Shown here: positions 5,972 through 13,636 of the stretch, piece by piece
How positions within the stretch are numbered: the stretch's first letter is position 1
How the letters are laid out: every line of letters starts with the position of its first letter
NCBI GenBank assembly: GCA_965213595.1
Contig: CBDBZO010000004.1
Location: 620,001-684,000, forward strand
From: JBCCFC01 sp965213595
GTDB taxonomy: Bacteria; Chloroflexota; Anaerolineae; Caldilineales; Caldilineaceae
Direction: 5' to 3'
DNA: 64,000 nucleotides
The notes under the pieces: generated by a model
What the model was told of the DNA's origin: nothing
What the model saw: the letters and a program-made list of their open reading frames with translations, nothing else
Database searches by the model: none
Translations under genes and position numbers: made by a program

Positions 5972-8968
5972 TTACATTACCCGCGTCACCTCCAGGCCGA
6001 GGCCGCCCGCTTCATTCGCCTTGGCAATGGCGTCCGCCGAGCCGAGCACGACCACCTGGCCCTGCTGCGCGACTTGCTCCACCGTGTCGGCAAAGTCGTG
6101 GAAATCCGCCGCCGTGGTCTCCAGCACCTGATCGCGGAAGCTCTGTCGCTCTTCCTCGGTAATGCCGAGCAGATAGCGCGTCAGCGAGGTGTAGCCCTTG
6201 GCGTCGGGCAGTTGGTAGGCGTCGAGACCGCTGATGGCGCCGATGATGGCTTTGGTGCGCTCGCCTTCGTCCAGCGCGAGATTGCGCAGCCAGCCAGGGG
6301 CTTCGTTGTAGACGTCGAGCGTGGCCAGCAGGTTCGGGTCGCGGTAGGAGCCGAAGCTAAAGGTTCCGCTCTGCCGACCAAAGCGGCTGAACGCGCCGTA
6401 GGCGCCGCCCTGCACGCGCACGCGATCCCACAGGTATGTGGTGCGCATGTAGCCGGTGATGACGTTGACCGAGCCGTCCAGCTCATAACCCAAATCGTAG
6501 AGATTCGCGCCCTTCCCCACGTAATTGACCTGGGCCGGAATCGTCAATCCTTCATGCTTGAGCGCCGCATCCGGCGCCCACGAAGCGGCAATTTGCGCCT
6601 GATTTTGCGGCAGCGCGCTCACGAAATCACGCAGCTGCGGCTGGATTTGCCCCGTGCTCTCGCCGTCGACGGTGAGATCGAGCAGCGTGCGCCCACCGAA
6701 CAGCAGCTCGCGGAGGCGCTCGAGGCGAGCGCGCACGGCGGACCAGTCACGCTCAATTTCTTCGCTGAGCTGACGCAGATAGAACAAGTAGCTCAATCCG
6801 CTCATCTGCTCGTTAACCCAGCCGGATTCGGTGAACTGCGCGCTCAGCCGCTGGGCGACGACGCTGTGGCCGCCCGGAATCAGGCTCGATTCCTTACTGG
6901 CTTTGGCTTCGAGCACGAGCTGGCGAAAGCGCTCGCGGTTGTCGAGGTTGGCCGTGAGCAGCACGTCGCGCATAATGGCGAGCAGGTCGTCCGTCTGTTC
7001 GACGGTGGATTTGCCGCCCAGGAAGAACCAGGCCGCCGTTTCGGGCAGGTCGCGCGCTTCGTGATCGCGCACCGCCGAGACAAAGGTCGAGGCCGAAACG
7101 CCGCCCGTCTTGCGCTTGATGCGCTGGGTGAGCTTGACAAAATCCTCGCTTTCCGTGCCCATCTGCGTGAGCGATCGACCAAAGAGGTTGACCAGCGGCA
7201 GCAGCTCGGCGGGCAGGCTGTGTAGATCGAAGCCCACGTTGAGATAGACGACGCCGTTGGTGAAGAGATCGTGGTGGAGCAGCGTGCTGGCATCGCCAAG
7301 CTGCGACACATCGATGGGAATCGTGCGAATGTCGCGCTCGAGATCGGCGAGCGTGAGCCGGGGAATTTTGTCGAGATCGGCGGGATCATCCGGCTTCTGC
7401 TGAAGTTCGCGCAGGGTCTGCGTGTTTTTAATGATGCGCTGAATTTCTTCCGGCGTCATCGCTTCGCGCGCTTTGTCCAGCCGATCGCGCTCGGCCTGCT
7501 CCTGGCGGCGCGGCAGATCGGCATCCGGCTCCAGGATCACGGTGGTGCGGTGCGAGTTGTCGAGCAGGTGCTCCTGGATTAGCGCGCCCAAGATGTTGTC
7601 GCCGTCCGCGCCGTCTTCGCCAAACATGGCTTTGACTTCACCCAGCGGCTTCTCAAAGGCGATGGCCTCCAGCGGGTCGCGCCCGTGGAGCCAGGTGCCC
7701 AGCGCGTTCATCATCACGGCCAGGCCGCGCGGGATCGAGCCGGTGTTATTCTCGCGCAGCGTAAACTCGATGGTGTTGAGCGCGGCCTCGACCATCTCCG
7801 GCTCAAAGCCCTCTGCGGTGAGCGATTCGAGCGTCTCCATCGTCAGCGACTCAAACTGGTCGACGTTGGCGGAAAGTCCCTCGTCCTTCAAGCCCTTGAT
7901 GCCCACGGTGAAGGTCATCTGGCGCAGGCCGCCCGCCAGCCCGCCGTAAACGTCCTCGCCCAGGCTGGAATCGGTGAGCGCCTTTTGCAGCGGCGAAGCG
8001 GAGGTGCCCATGAGACAGTACGAAAGCACCGTCAGCAGCATCGACTGGGTCTGGTCGTCCTCCTCCGGCAGCAGCCAGCTCACTTTGGCATAACCCTTGC
8101 GGCTGGGGCTGCCGCTGCCGTTTGCTCCATTTTCACTGCTCCCCTCTTCGCTGGCGTCAACGCCATAGGGAAAGGTGAAGCGCTTGGGCGCATCAAATTT
8201 TGACTGCAGCCCGACTTCGGCGTCGACCTCGCGCTGTTCAAAGTCATCCAGCACCGCGCCCAGCCGCCGCAGCCGCTCGTCCGGATCGTCGTCGCCGTAG
8301 AAGACGCTAAAGCTGTTGGATGGGTGGTAGTACGTTTCGTGGAAGCCCTTGAACTGCTCGTAGGTCAGGTTGGGGATTTCCTCCGGATTGCCGCCGGAGT
8401 CGACACCGTAGGTCGTATCCGGGAAGAGTGTCTCCTTGCTGATGCGGTAGAGCAGATTGTCCGGTGAGGAGTAGGCGCCCTTCATCTCGTTGAAGACGAC
8501 GCCCTTGTAAACGAGCGGCGCGTCAGGCTCGTCCAGCTCGTAGTGCCAGCCCTCCTGATCGAGGTGGTGCGGCGTGATCAGCGGGTGGAAGACGGCGTCC
8601 AGGTAGACGTCGACCAGGTTGTAAAAATCCTGGTCGTTGGTGCTGGCAACGGGATAGACGGTCTTGTCCGGGTAGGTCATCGCGTTGACAAAGGTGTTGA
8701 GCGAGCCTTTGATCAGCTCGACAAAGGGCTCCTTGACCGGATACTTCTTGGAGCCGCCCAGCACCGCGTGCTCCATGATGTGGGGCAGGCCCGTCGAATC
8801 CGTGGGCGGCGTGCGAAAGGTGATGCCAAAGACCTTGTTCTCGTCGTCGTTGAGCAGCGAGAGCAGCTGCGCGCCGGTTTTCTCGTGGCGGTAAAGCCGC
8901 GCCGTGGTGTTGATTTCGGGAATCTCGCGCTCGTCAATAAGCGCGAAGCCGTGGGTGGAGGTAGTCAT
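5972..8968 (-). CDS. M16C family metalloprotease (presequence protease / falcilysin type)
   Basis: Large zinc peptidase of the pitrilysin/insulinase clan, 998 aa, matching the PreP type that degrades short peptides inside a closed chamber of four M16 domains. The inverted zinc motif HxxEH is HIMEH (around residues 64-68), followed by GGSKKYPVKEPF and the SLNTFVNAMTYPDKT substrate-cleft region typical of PreP. No signal peptide is visible, so it is probably cytoplasmic. A linker rich in S, G and N (near residues 272-285) precedes the second domain. The gene is monocistronic. ATG 8968 has no Shine-Dalgarno, but TACAAT lies six bases upstream (8980-8975), suggesting a leaderless mRNA. Confidence 0.92.
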   Translation of the reverse strand: MTTSTHGFALIDEREIPEINTTARLYRHEKTGAQLLSLLNDDENKVFGITFRTPPTDSTGLPHIMEHAVLGGSKKYPVKEPFVELIKGSLNTFVNAMTYPDKTVYPVASTNDQDFYNLVDVYLDAVFHPLITPHHLDQEGWHYELDEPDAPLVYKGVVFNEMKGAYSSPDNLLYRISKETLFPDTTYGVDSGGNPEEIPNLTYEQFKGFHETYYHPSNSFSVFYGDDDPDERLRRLGAVLDDFEQREVDAEVGLQSKFDAPKRFTFPYGVDASEEGSSENGANGSGSPSRKGYAKVSWLLPEEDDQTQSMLLTVLSYCLMGTSASPLQKALTDSSLGEDVYGGLAGGLRQMTFTVGIKGLKDEGLSANVDQFESLTMETLESLTAEGFEPEMVEAALNTIEFTLRENNTGSIPRGLAVMMNALGTWLHGRDPLEAIAFEKPLGEVKAMFGEDGADGDNILGALIQEHLLDNSHRTTVILEPDADLPRRQEQAERDRLDKAREAMTPEEIQRIIKNTQTLRELQQKPDDPADLDKIPRLTLADLERDIRTIPIDVSQLGDASTLLHHDLFTNGVVYLNVGFDLHSLPAELLPLVNLFGRSLTQMGTESEDFVKLTQRIKRKTGGVSASTFVSAVRDHEARDLPETAAWFFLGGKSTVEQTDDLLAIMRDVLLTANLDNRERFRQLVLEAKASKESSLIPGGHSVVAQRLSAQFTESGWVNEQMSGLSYLFYLRQLSEEIERDWSAVRARLERLRELLFGGRTLLDLTVDGESTGQIQPQLRDFVSALPQNQAQIAASWAPDAALKHEGLTIPAQVNYVGKGANLYDLGYELDGSVNVITGYMRTTYLWDRVRVQGGAYGAFSRFGRQSGTFSFGSYRDPNLLATLDVYNEAPGWLRNLALDEGERTKAIIGAISGLDAYQLPDAKGYTSLTRYLLGITEEERQSFRDQVLETTAADFHDFADTVEQVAQQGQVVVLGSADAIAKANEAGGLGLEVTRVM

Positions 8969-9057
8969 GGTTGTATTGTATTCACTTTCTAAACAGGCGT
9001 GGGGCGTGAGTATGTGATGCGTGGCTCAAACACACATCAACTGCTCACGTCTCCCAA

Positions 9058-9086
9058 TTGACAGACATTTCCGCCTATCATACCAT
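9058..9086 (+). promoter_or_regulatory. Sigma-70-type promoter for the LtrA-ADH pair
   Basis: TTGACA (9058-9063), 17-base spacer, TACCAT (9081-9086). Transcription would start near 9093, which excludes the in-frame GTG at 9089 as start and favours ATG 9158. Confidence 0.55.
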
Positions 9087-9157
9087 ATGTGTACAATTCT
9101 ATCGCCCGCCCAACTTACAATTTGGCGCGCTCAATTCCTCACCACCTGAACAACTCC

Positions 9158-10339
9158 ATGCAAGCGAGCGACAACGCCCCCATCGTCCGGCCCATCACCT
9201 CGCCGGACGACCAAAGCGCCACCTTTATCGAGCTATTTTTTGATTTGGTCTTCGTCTTCTCCGTTACCCAAATTGTGGGCCTGCTGCACGATGGGCTGAC
9301 GTGGATCGCCGTCGCGCAGGCGCTGATCGTTTTCTGGCTCGTCTGGTGGGCGTGGACTCAGTTTACGTGGGCGCTCAACGCGGCAGACACGACCAACAGC
9401 ATCGTCGAGCTGGGGACGCTGCTGGCGACGGGGGTGGCCTTTATCATGGCGATTGCGCTGCCCGAAAGCTTTGGCACGCGGGCGCTCTGGTTCGCCGCGG
9501 CCTATATTATCGTGCGCGTGGTTGGGCTGGGCATCTACTACTGGGTCGCGCAGTCGGACGAAGAGCAGCGCGTGGCGGTGCGCTCCTTTGCGCTCTTCTC
9601 GCTGGGGGGATTTGTCGCCGTTCTCGTGGGCGCGCTAACTGGCGGCGTGCTCCAGTACGTATTTTGGGGGCTCGCGATTGTGCTGGACGTAACCGCCGCG
9701 GAGCGGGGGGCGCAGGTCGAGGGGTGGAATATTCGGCCCGAACATTTTGGCGAGCGCCACGGGCTGTTTACGATTATCGCGCTGGGCGAAACGCTGATTG
9801 TCGCCGCCGCCAGCGTAACGGGGGCCGAGTGGACAAGCACCTTAATCGCCGTCTCGATGCTCGCGGTGGCAACGACCTGCGCGCTCTGGTGGAGCTACTT
9901 TGTGCGTACCAAGCCGCTGATCGACACCAAACTCTCGCTCAGCAGCGGCATTGAACAATCGAGCACCGCGCGCGACGCCTACACGCTGCTGCACTTCCCC
10001 ATGATGTGCGGCATCGTCGCCTACGCCGTCGCCGTGGAGGAGATGATCGCGCACCCGCTGGAGCCGCTGCCGCTGACGGGTCGGCTGGCGCTGGCGCTGG
10101 GGCTGTGGCTCTTCGTCGGCGGCATGGGGCTGGCCGTCCTGCGGGCGACCGGTCGCCTGCTCTGGGTGCGTTTGGGGCTGATGACGGTCGTCGCCGCGCT
10201 GATTGTCGCCCTGCCGAGCGCGCCGCTAGTTACGCTGAGCCTTGCGCTGGCGACGCTGTTGGCGATTGTCGTGCCGGAGCACTGGCGCATCGAGGCCTCG
10301 GATGAGAAATATCAACACTTGGAAGGGGAAACCGCATGA
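9158..10339 (+). CDS. ltrA: LtrA family membrane protein
   Basis: Low-temperature-requirement A family integral membrane protein; biochemical function in the family is unknown. The signature ATFIELFFDLVFVFSVTQI opens the protein, and about ten hydrophobic segments follow, with the conserved HFGERHGLFTIIALGE stretch in the middle and a histidine near the start of a later helix (LLHFPMM). ATG 9158 gives 393 aa and begins about 20 residues before the conserved motif. An in-frame GTG at 9089 lies upstream of the predicted transcription start. The TGA stop overlaps the ATG of the alcohol dehydrogenase gene (ATGA at 10336), so the two are translationally coupled; a functional link is not known. Confidence 0.85.
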   Translation: MQASDNAPIVRPITSPDDQSATFIELFFDLVFVFSVTQIVGLLHDGLTWIAVAQALIVFWLVWWAWTQFTWALNAADTTNSIVELGTLLATGVAFIMAIALPESFGTRALWFAAAYIIVRVVGLGIYYWVAQSDEEQRVAVRSFALFSLGGFVAVLVGALTGGVLQYVFWGLAIVLDVTAAERGAQVEGWNIRPEHFGERHGLFTIIALGETLIVAAASVTGAEWTSTLIAVSMLAVATTCALWWSYFVRTKPLIDTKLSLSSGIEQSSTARDAYTLLHFPMMCGIVAYAVAVEEMIAHPLEPLPLTGRLALALGLWLFVGGMGLAVLRATGRLLWVRLGLMTVVAALIVALPSAPLVTLSLALATLLAIVVPEHWRIEASDEKYQHLEGETA

Positions 10340-11439
10340 ATATCCGCGCCGCCGTGGTGCGTCGACATCACGAATTGACCGTTGAAACCGTGCATCTCGC
10401 CGAGCCGGAGGCCGACGAAGTGCTGATCCGCATCCGCGCCGCGGGCGTCTGCCACAGCGACCTGCACACGCTGCGCGGCGAGCTGCGCGCGCCGCCGCCG
10501 CTCGTGCTCGGCCACGAAGGCGCGGGCATCGTCGAGCGGGTGGGCGACGCCGTGAGGAGCGTGCAGCCGGGCGACCGCGTGATGGTCAACTGGCTGCCCG
10601 CCGACCACACCTGCCCCACCTGCCTGGCGGGCCACCCCTCGCTCTGCGAACGCTTCGCCACGACGACCTTTCAGGCGCGCCTGCCCGACGGCTCGTCGCG
10701 GCTAACCAGCGAGGATGGCGTCACGCTTGGCCACATGCTCAGTGCGGCGACCATGGCCGAGTACGTGGTGGTCAAGGAGGCGGGCGTGATTCCATTTCCG
10801 GAAGATGTGCCCTTTGCGGTGGCGGCGATCACCGGCTGCGCGGTGATGACGGGCGTGGGCGCCGTGCTTAACACGGCGCAGACGGCGCCGGGCAGCACGG
10901 CGGCGGTGATTGGCTGCGGCGGCGTCGGCCTCTCCGCGCTGCTGGGCTGCAAGCTGGCGGGCTGCTACCCAATCATCGCCGTGGACGTGATCGACAGCAA
11001 GCTCGATTTTGCCCGCGAGCTGGGCGCGACGCACACGATCAACAGCCGCGAGCAGGAGGCCGTCGAGCGGCTGCGCGAGCTGACGGACGGCGGGCCGCAG
11101 TATGTTTTCGACAGCGTCGGCGCGGAGGCAACGGTGCGGCAGGCGCTGGAAGCGGCGCACGCCTACGGCACGGCGACCATTGTCGGCATGCACAGCGCGA
11201 TCCAGAACGTCTCGATTCCGCTGGGCGCGCTCGTCTTCCCCAACAAGCGGCTGTTGGGATCGTTTGTCGGCTCCAGCGTGCCCATGGTCGATCTGCCCCG
11301 GCTGATTGAGCTCTACCGCGCCGGTCGGCTGGAGCTGGACAAGCTGATCACCCGCAGCTACAAGCTGGACGAGATTGCGCAGGCATTTGAGGATATGGAG
11401 GCCGGGCGGGTGGTGCGCGGGGTGCTGGTGTTTGATTAG
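10336..11439 (+). CDS. Zinc-dependent alcohol dehydrogenase (MDR superfamily)
   Basis: Cytoplasmic NAD(P)-dependent alcohol dehydrogenase, 367 aa. The catalytic zinc site is C39 in GVCHSD and the His-Glu pair in GHEGAG. The Rossmann loop is GCGGVGLSAL, followed by an acidic residue after the second strand (AVDVID), which favours NAD. In the structural-zinc lobe only three of the usual four cysteines are seen: HTCPTCLAGHPSLC, with Asp at the position of the first cysteine, an arrangement that may still bind zinc. The start overlaps the LtrA stop by four bases. Closest by pattern to class III-like or aryl-alcohol dehydrogenases; substrate unknown. Confidence 0.9.
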   Translation: MNIRAAVVRRHHELTVETVHLAEPEADEVLIRIRAAGVCHSDLHTLRGELRAPPPLVLGHEGAGIVERVGDAVRSVQPGDRVMVNWLPADHTCPTCLAGHPSLCERFATTTFQARLPDGSSRLTSEDGVTLGHMLSAATMAEYVVVKEAGVIPFPEDVPFAVAAITGCAVMTGVGAVLNTAQTAPGSTAAVIGCGGVGLSALLGCKLAGCYPIIAVDVIDSKLDFARELGATHTINSREQEAVERLRELTDGGPQYVFDSVGAEATVRQALEAAHAYGTATIVGMHSAIQNVSIPLGALVFPNKRLLGSFVGSSVPMVDLPRLIELYRAGRLELDKLITRSYKLDEIAQAFEDMEAGRVVRGVLVFD

Positions 11440-11442
11440 AGA

Positions 11443-11632
11443 TTTAACGCGGAGGGCGCGGAGACGGAGGCGCAGAGGGCCGCGGAGAAATCTTTGCGTA
11501 GCCAACGATTAATGCTCGTGGAATTAGCGCGATCAGTTCGTCCACCATCTCAAGGTTTCTCGCATTCGCTCAAAATGACAAATTCCCTCTCCGCGGCCCT
11601 CCGCGCCTTCTCCGCGCTCCGCGTTAAAATCT
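11443..11632. repeat. Composite nested inverted repeat
   Basis: Outer arms: 11443-11487 (TTAACGCGGAGG...GCGGAG) and 11587-11632 (CTCCGCGG...CTCCGCGTTAAAATC). Inner arms belong to the GAGAAATCT/AGATTTCTC family: a left part near 11485-11500 and GGTTTCTCGCATTCGCTC AAAATGACAAA at about 11553-11583. The same nesting order is seen at 16.65-17.1 kb and 52.1-52.35 kb. Confidence 0.8.
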
Positions 11633-11644
11633 TAGGACTTCCCA

Positions 11645-12394
11645 ATGAACTTTGAAAATAAAATTGCGCTCATCACCGGCAGCGCGTCGGGCATGGGCGC
11701 GGCGACTGCACGGCTGCTGGCCGACGCGGGCGCACGCGTGACGATTGTCGACCGCAATGCCGACTTGGCAACGCAGACGGCCCTTGAGATGGACGCAACC
11801 TCTATCACCGGCGACGTGAGCGACCCAGCCTTTTGCGAGCGCGCCGTCGAGGAGGTCATCTCGCGGCACGGGCGGCTGGACGTGCTCGTCAACGCGGCGG
11901 GCATTATCGTGCGCGCCGATGCGCTGGGCACGAGTGATGAGGATTGGGCGCACATGTGGAGCGTCAACGTGGGCGGCACGTTTTTTATGTGCCGCGCGGC
12001 CCTGCGCGTCATGGTTCCACGACAGAGTGGAGCCATCGTCAATTTTGGCTCAATCTGGGGCGACGTTGGCGGGCGCGGCCACGTCGCCTACTGTGCGGCC
12101 AAGGGCGCGATCCACCAGCTCACGCGCGCGCTGGCGCTCGACCACGCGCGCGACGGCGTGCGCATCAACGCCGTCGCGCCCGGCGAAGTCGACACGCCGA
12201 TGCTGCGGCGCGGTGGCCGCAGGGAGCCGGTGAGCGACGAGGTGCTGGCGCAGATGGCGGCGGCGACGATTCCCATGGGTCGGCTGGCGCAGCCGGAGGA
12301 GATTGCGCGCGTGGTGCTCTTTTTAGCTTCCGACGCGGCAAGCTACATGACGGGCGCGATCGTGCCGGTCGATGCGGGGTATACGGCGGTTTGA
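11645..12394 (+). CDS. Short-chain dehydrogenase/reductase
   Basis: Classical SDR, 249 aa, NAD(P)-dependent. The N-terminal cofactor loop is TGSASGMG; Asp in VDRNAD after the second strand points to NAD(H). Further motifs are NAAG, the catalytic Ser in FGSIWG and YCAAK (YxxxK), then the family PG motif (VAPGEVDTPM) and a C-terminal MTGAIVPVDAGYT as in FabG-like enzymes. Substrate unknown. It stands alone between a composite repeat and a small membrane protein gene; the preceding alcohol dehydrogenase may be functionally related but is separated by 205 bases of repeat. No clear ribosome site is visible at ATG 11645. Confidence 0.9.
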   Translation: MNFENKIALITGSASGMGAATARLLADAGARVTIVDRNADLATQTALEMDATSITGDVSDPAFCERAVEEVISRHGRLDVLVNAAGIIVRADALGTSDEDWAHMWSVNVGGTFFMCRAALRVMVPRQSGAIVNFGSIWGDVGGRGHVAYCAAKGAIHQLTRALALDHARDGVRINAVAPGEVDTPMLRRGGRREPVSDEVLAQMAAATIPMGRLAQPEEIARVVLFLASDAASYMTGAIVPVDAGYTAV

Positions 12395-12456
12395 AGGAAC
12401 AAAAAACGGGGGAAGACAAAGAAAAAAGACAACATGTTGCGCACTCTCTCAACCGT

Positions 12457-12485
12457 TTGAGAAATAGAACAACTGACCATATAAT
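12457..12485 (+). promoter_or_regulatory. Strong sigma-70-type promoter with leaderless start
   Basis: TTGAGA (12457-12462), exactly 17 bases, TATAAT (12480-12485). The -10 box ends only six bases before ATG 12492, so the predicted mRNA starts at or next to the start codon. Confidence 0.7.
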
Positions 12486-12491
12486 CCTCCC

Positions 12492-12686
12492 ATGATGGCA
12501 CGCGATGAACGACGACGAGCCTTTGCCTTTGGGCTGCTGCTTTACGTGGTCGGCGGCGGGCTGATTTGGGCGTTTTACGGCTGGGGTGCGATGCTGGTCG
12601 GCTGGGGATGCATCACGGGCGGCGGGCTGTTCTTTACGGCGCTCTACGGCTTGGTGTGGCTGGTGGGTTGCTGGGTGGGGGAATAA
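12492..12686 (+). CDS. Small two-helix membrane protein
   Basis: 64 aa, no family recognised. A charged head (MMARDERRR) is followed by two hydrophobic helices of about 20 residues rich in Gly, Trp and Leu, connected by a short FYGW turn, and an acidic last residue. It is preceded by one of the best promoters of the window (TTGAGA-N17-TATAAT) whose -10 box sits six bases before the ATG, so it is probably expressed from a leaderless transcript; ATG 12495 is an alternative start. Base composition matches the background. Real expression is likely from the promoter placement, function unknown. Confidence 0.6.
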   Translation: MMARDERRRAFAFGLLLYVVGGGLIWAFYGWGAMLVGWGCITGGGLFFTALYGLVWLVGCWVGE

Positions 12687-13378
12687 TGTTCAATCCACAA
12701 ATAGTCACCTTGATCATTTTGGTTGTTAGCCCTCTCTAAAGTGAGATCAAATTGGGAACAGGAATTTTTACCGGCCTTTCTCCGCGTACCCAAGCGGTCG
12801 GCCCCTCCCCAGCCCTCCCCATGATGGGGCTTACCTTTACCCACAAGTAGGAGGAGGGGTGGCGAAGGGGGGAGGGCGGAGAAGAACCCCCATCCCCGGC
12901 CCTTCCCCCGACATCAGGGGAAGGGTGACTTATTGATGAAACGGTCGCGATGGGATTGTCTCTCTTTGTTTATCGAGCGGGCGACGTCAGAGAAGAACCG
13001 CCAAGGTAACGAGACAACAGGAGCCCCCTCCTTGCTGGCGGGGAGGGGGTTGGGGGTGGGGTTTTACCTGACCCGCGATGCGCTGAGCCTCAGTGGCGAC
13101 TTGTGGGCAAAGGTAAGATGATGGGGAGGGAGCCGATCCGTCGTCTGTCCAGTCGCAGCTCCTCCCCCATGATGGGGGAGGCTGGGAGGGGGGAAACGGT
13201 GTTTCCCCCCTGTTCACTTGGGTCTAGCTCAAATCCCTGTTTCCATCTTGACTTTGCTTTAAGGCGGGTAGTTAGGCGAGATTATCTCACACCCTCTCTC
13301 CGTGGGAGTAGCTGAGCAATAAAATTTGCTTCCGATAGCTTTGTAGAGTGTTTCATTTGCTCCTCTGAAGAAGGATGA
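12687..13378. repeat. Gene-free stretch with clustered GC-rich palindromic repeats
   Basis: No credible gene. Between about 12790 and 13210 lie several copies of a repeat built on CCCCTCCC...CCCCATGATGGGG and its inverse (e.g. CCCCTCCCCAGCCCTCCCC near 12805, CCATGATGGGGGAGG near 13168). The same family occurs at 27.7, 40.85, 53.1, 55.05 and 60.5 kb. Confidence 0.7.
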
Positions 13379-13558
13379 GATTATCTTCTACAACTACCGC
13401 CCAAGCTCAAACAGCGCGTCGAGCAGCTTGGTAAAGAGCCAATTCATCGGCCCTTCGCCAAATCGCTCGACGCGTTCGTTGGAAATTATGAAGAAGAAAA
13501 AATTATCGATCTGCTACAGGCTTGTCAGCCCTTACCCATCGCGGAGAAGAAAGATTGA
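13379..13558 (+). pseudogene. Possible gene remnant without start codon
   Basis: An open frame of 59 codons (beginning DYLLQLPPKLKQRVEQLG, ending PIAEKKD) sits directly after an in-frame TGA and has no ATG, GTG or TTG. The residue mix (LPPKLKQRVEQLG, FVGNYEEEKIIDLLQ) looks protein-like and amphipathic, and base composition is lower in GC than the flanks. An ATG at 13375 is in another frame and would need a one-base shift to join it. It may be the 3' end of a lost AT-richer gene; no family is recognised. Confidence 0.3.
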
Positions 13559-13636
13559 GATTGAAGATTACAAGCCAAAAACTCAGGGAATTCACCCGCG
13601 TTGCTGAGTATCCACTCGTCATTCATCATTCTTCGT

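Noticed and set aside
6074..7225. A 383-codon open frame on the plus strand within the M16 protease gene
   Set aside because: The protease on the other strand has the zinc motif and full family length; the plus frame shows no domain.
9089..9157. Earlier GTG start for the LtrA gene
   Set aside because: It would lie upstream of the transcription start predicted from TTGACA-N17-TACCAT, and the extra residues have no similarity to the LtrA opening.
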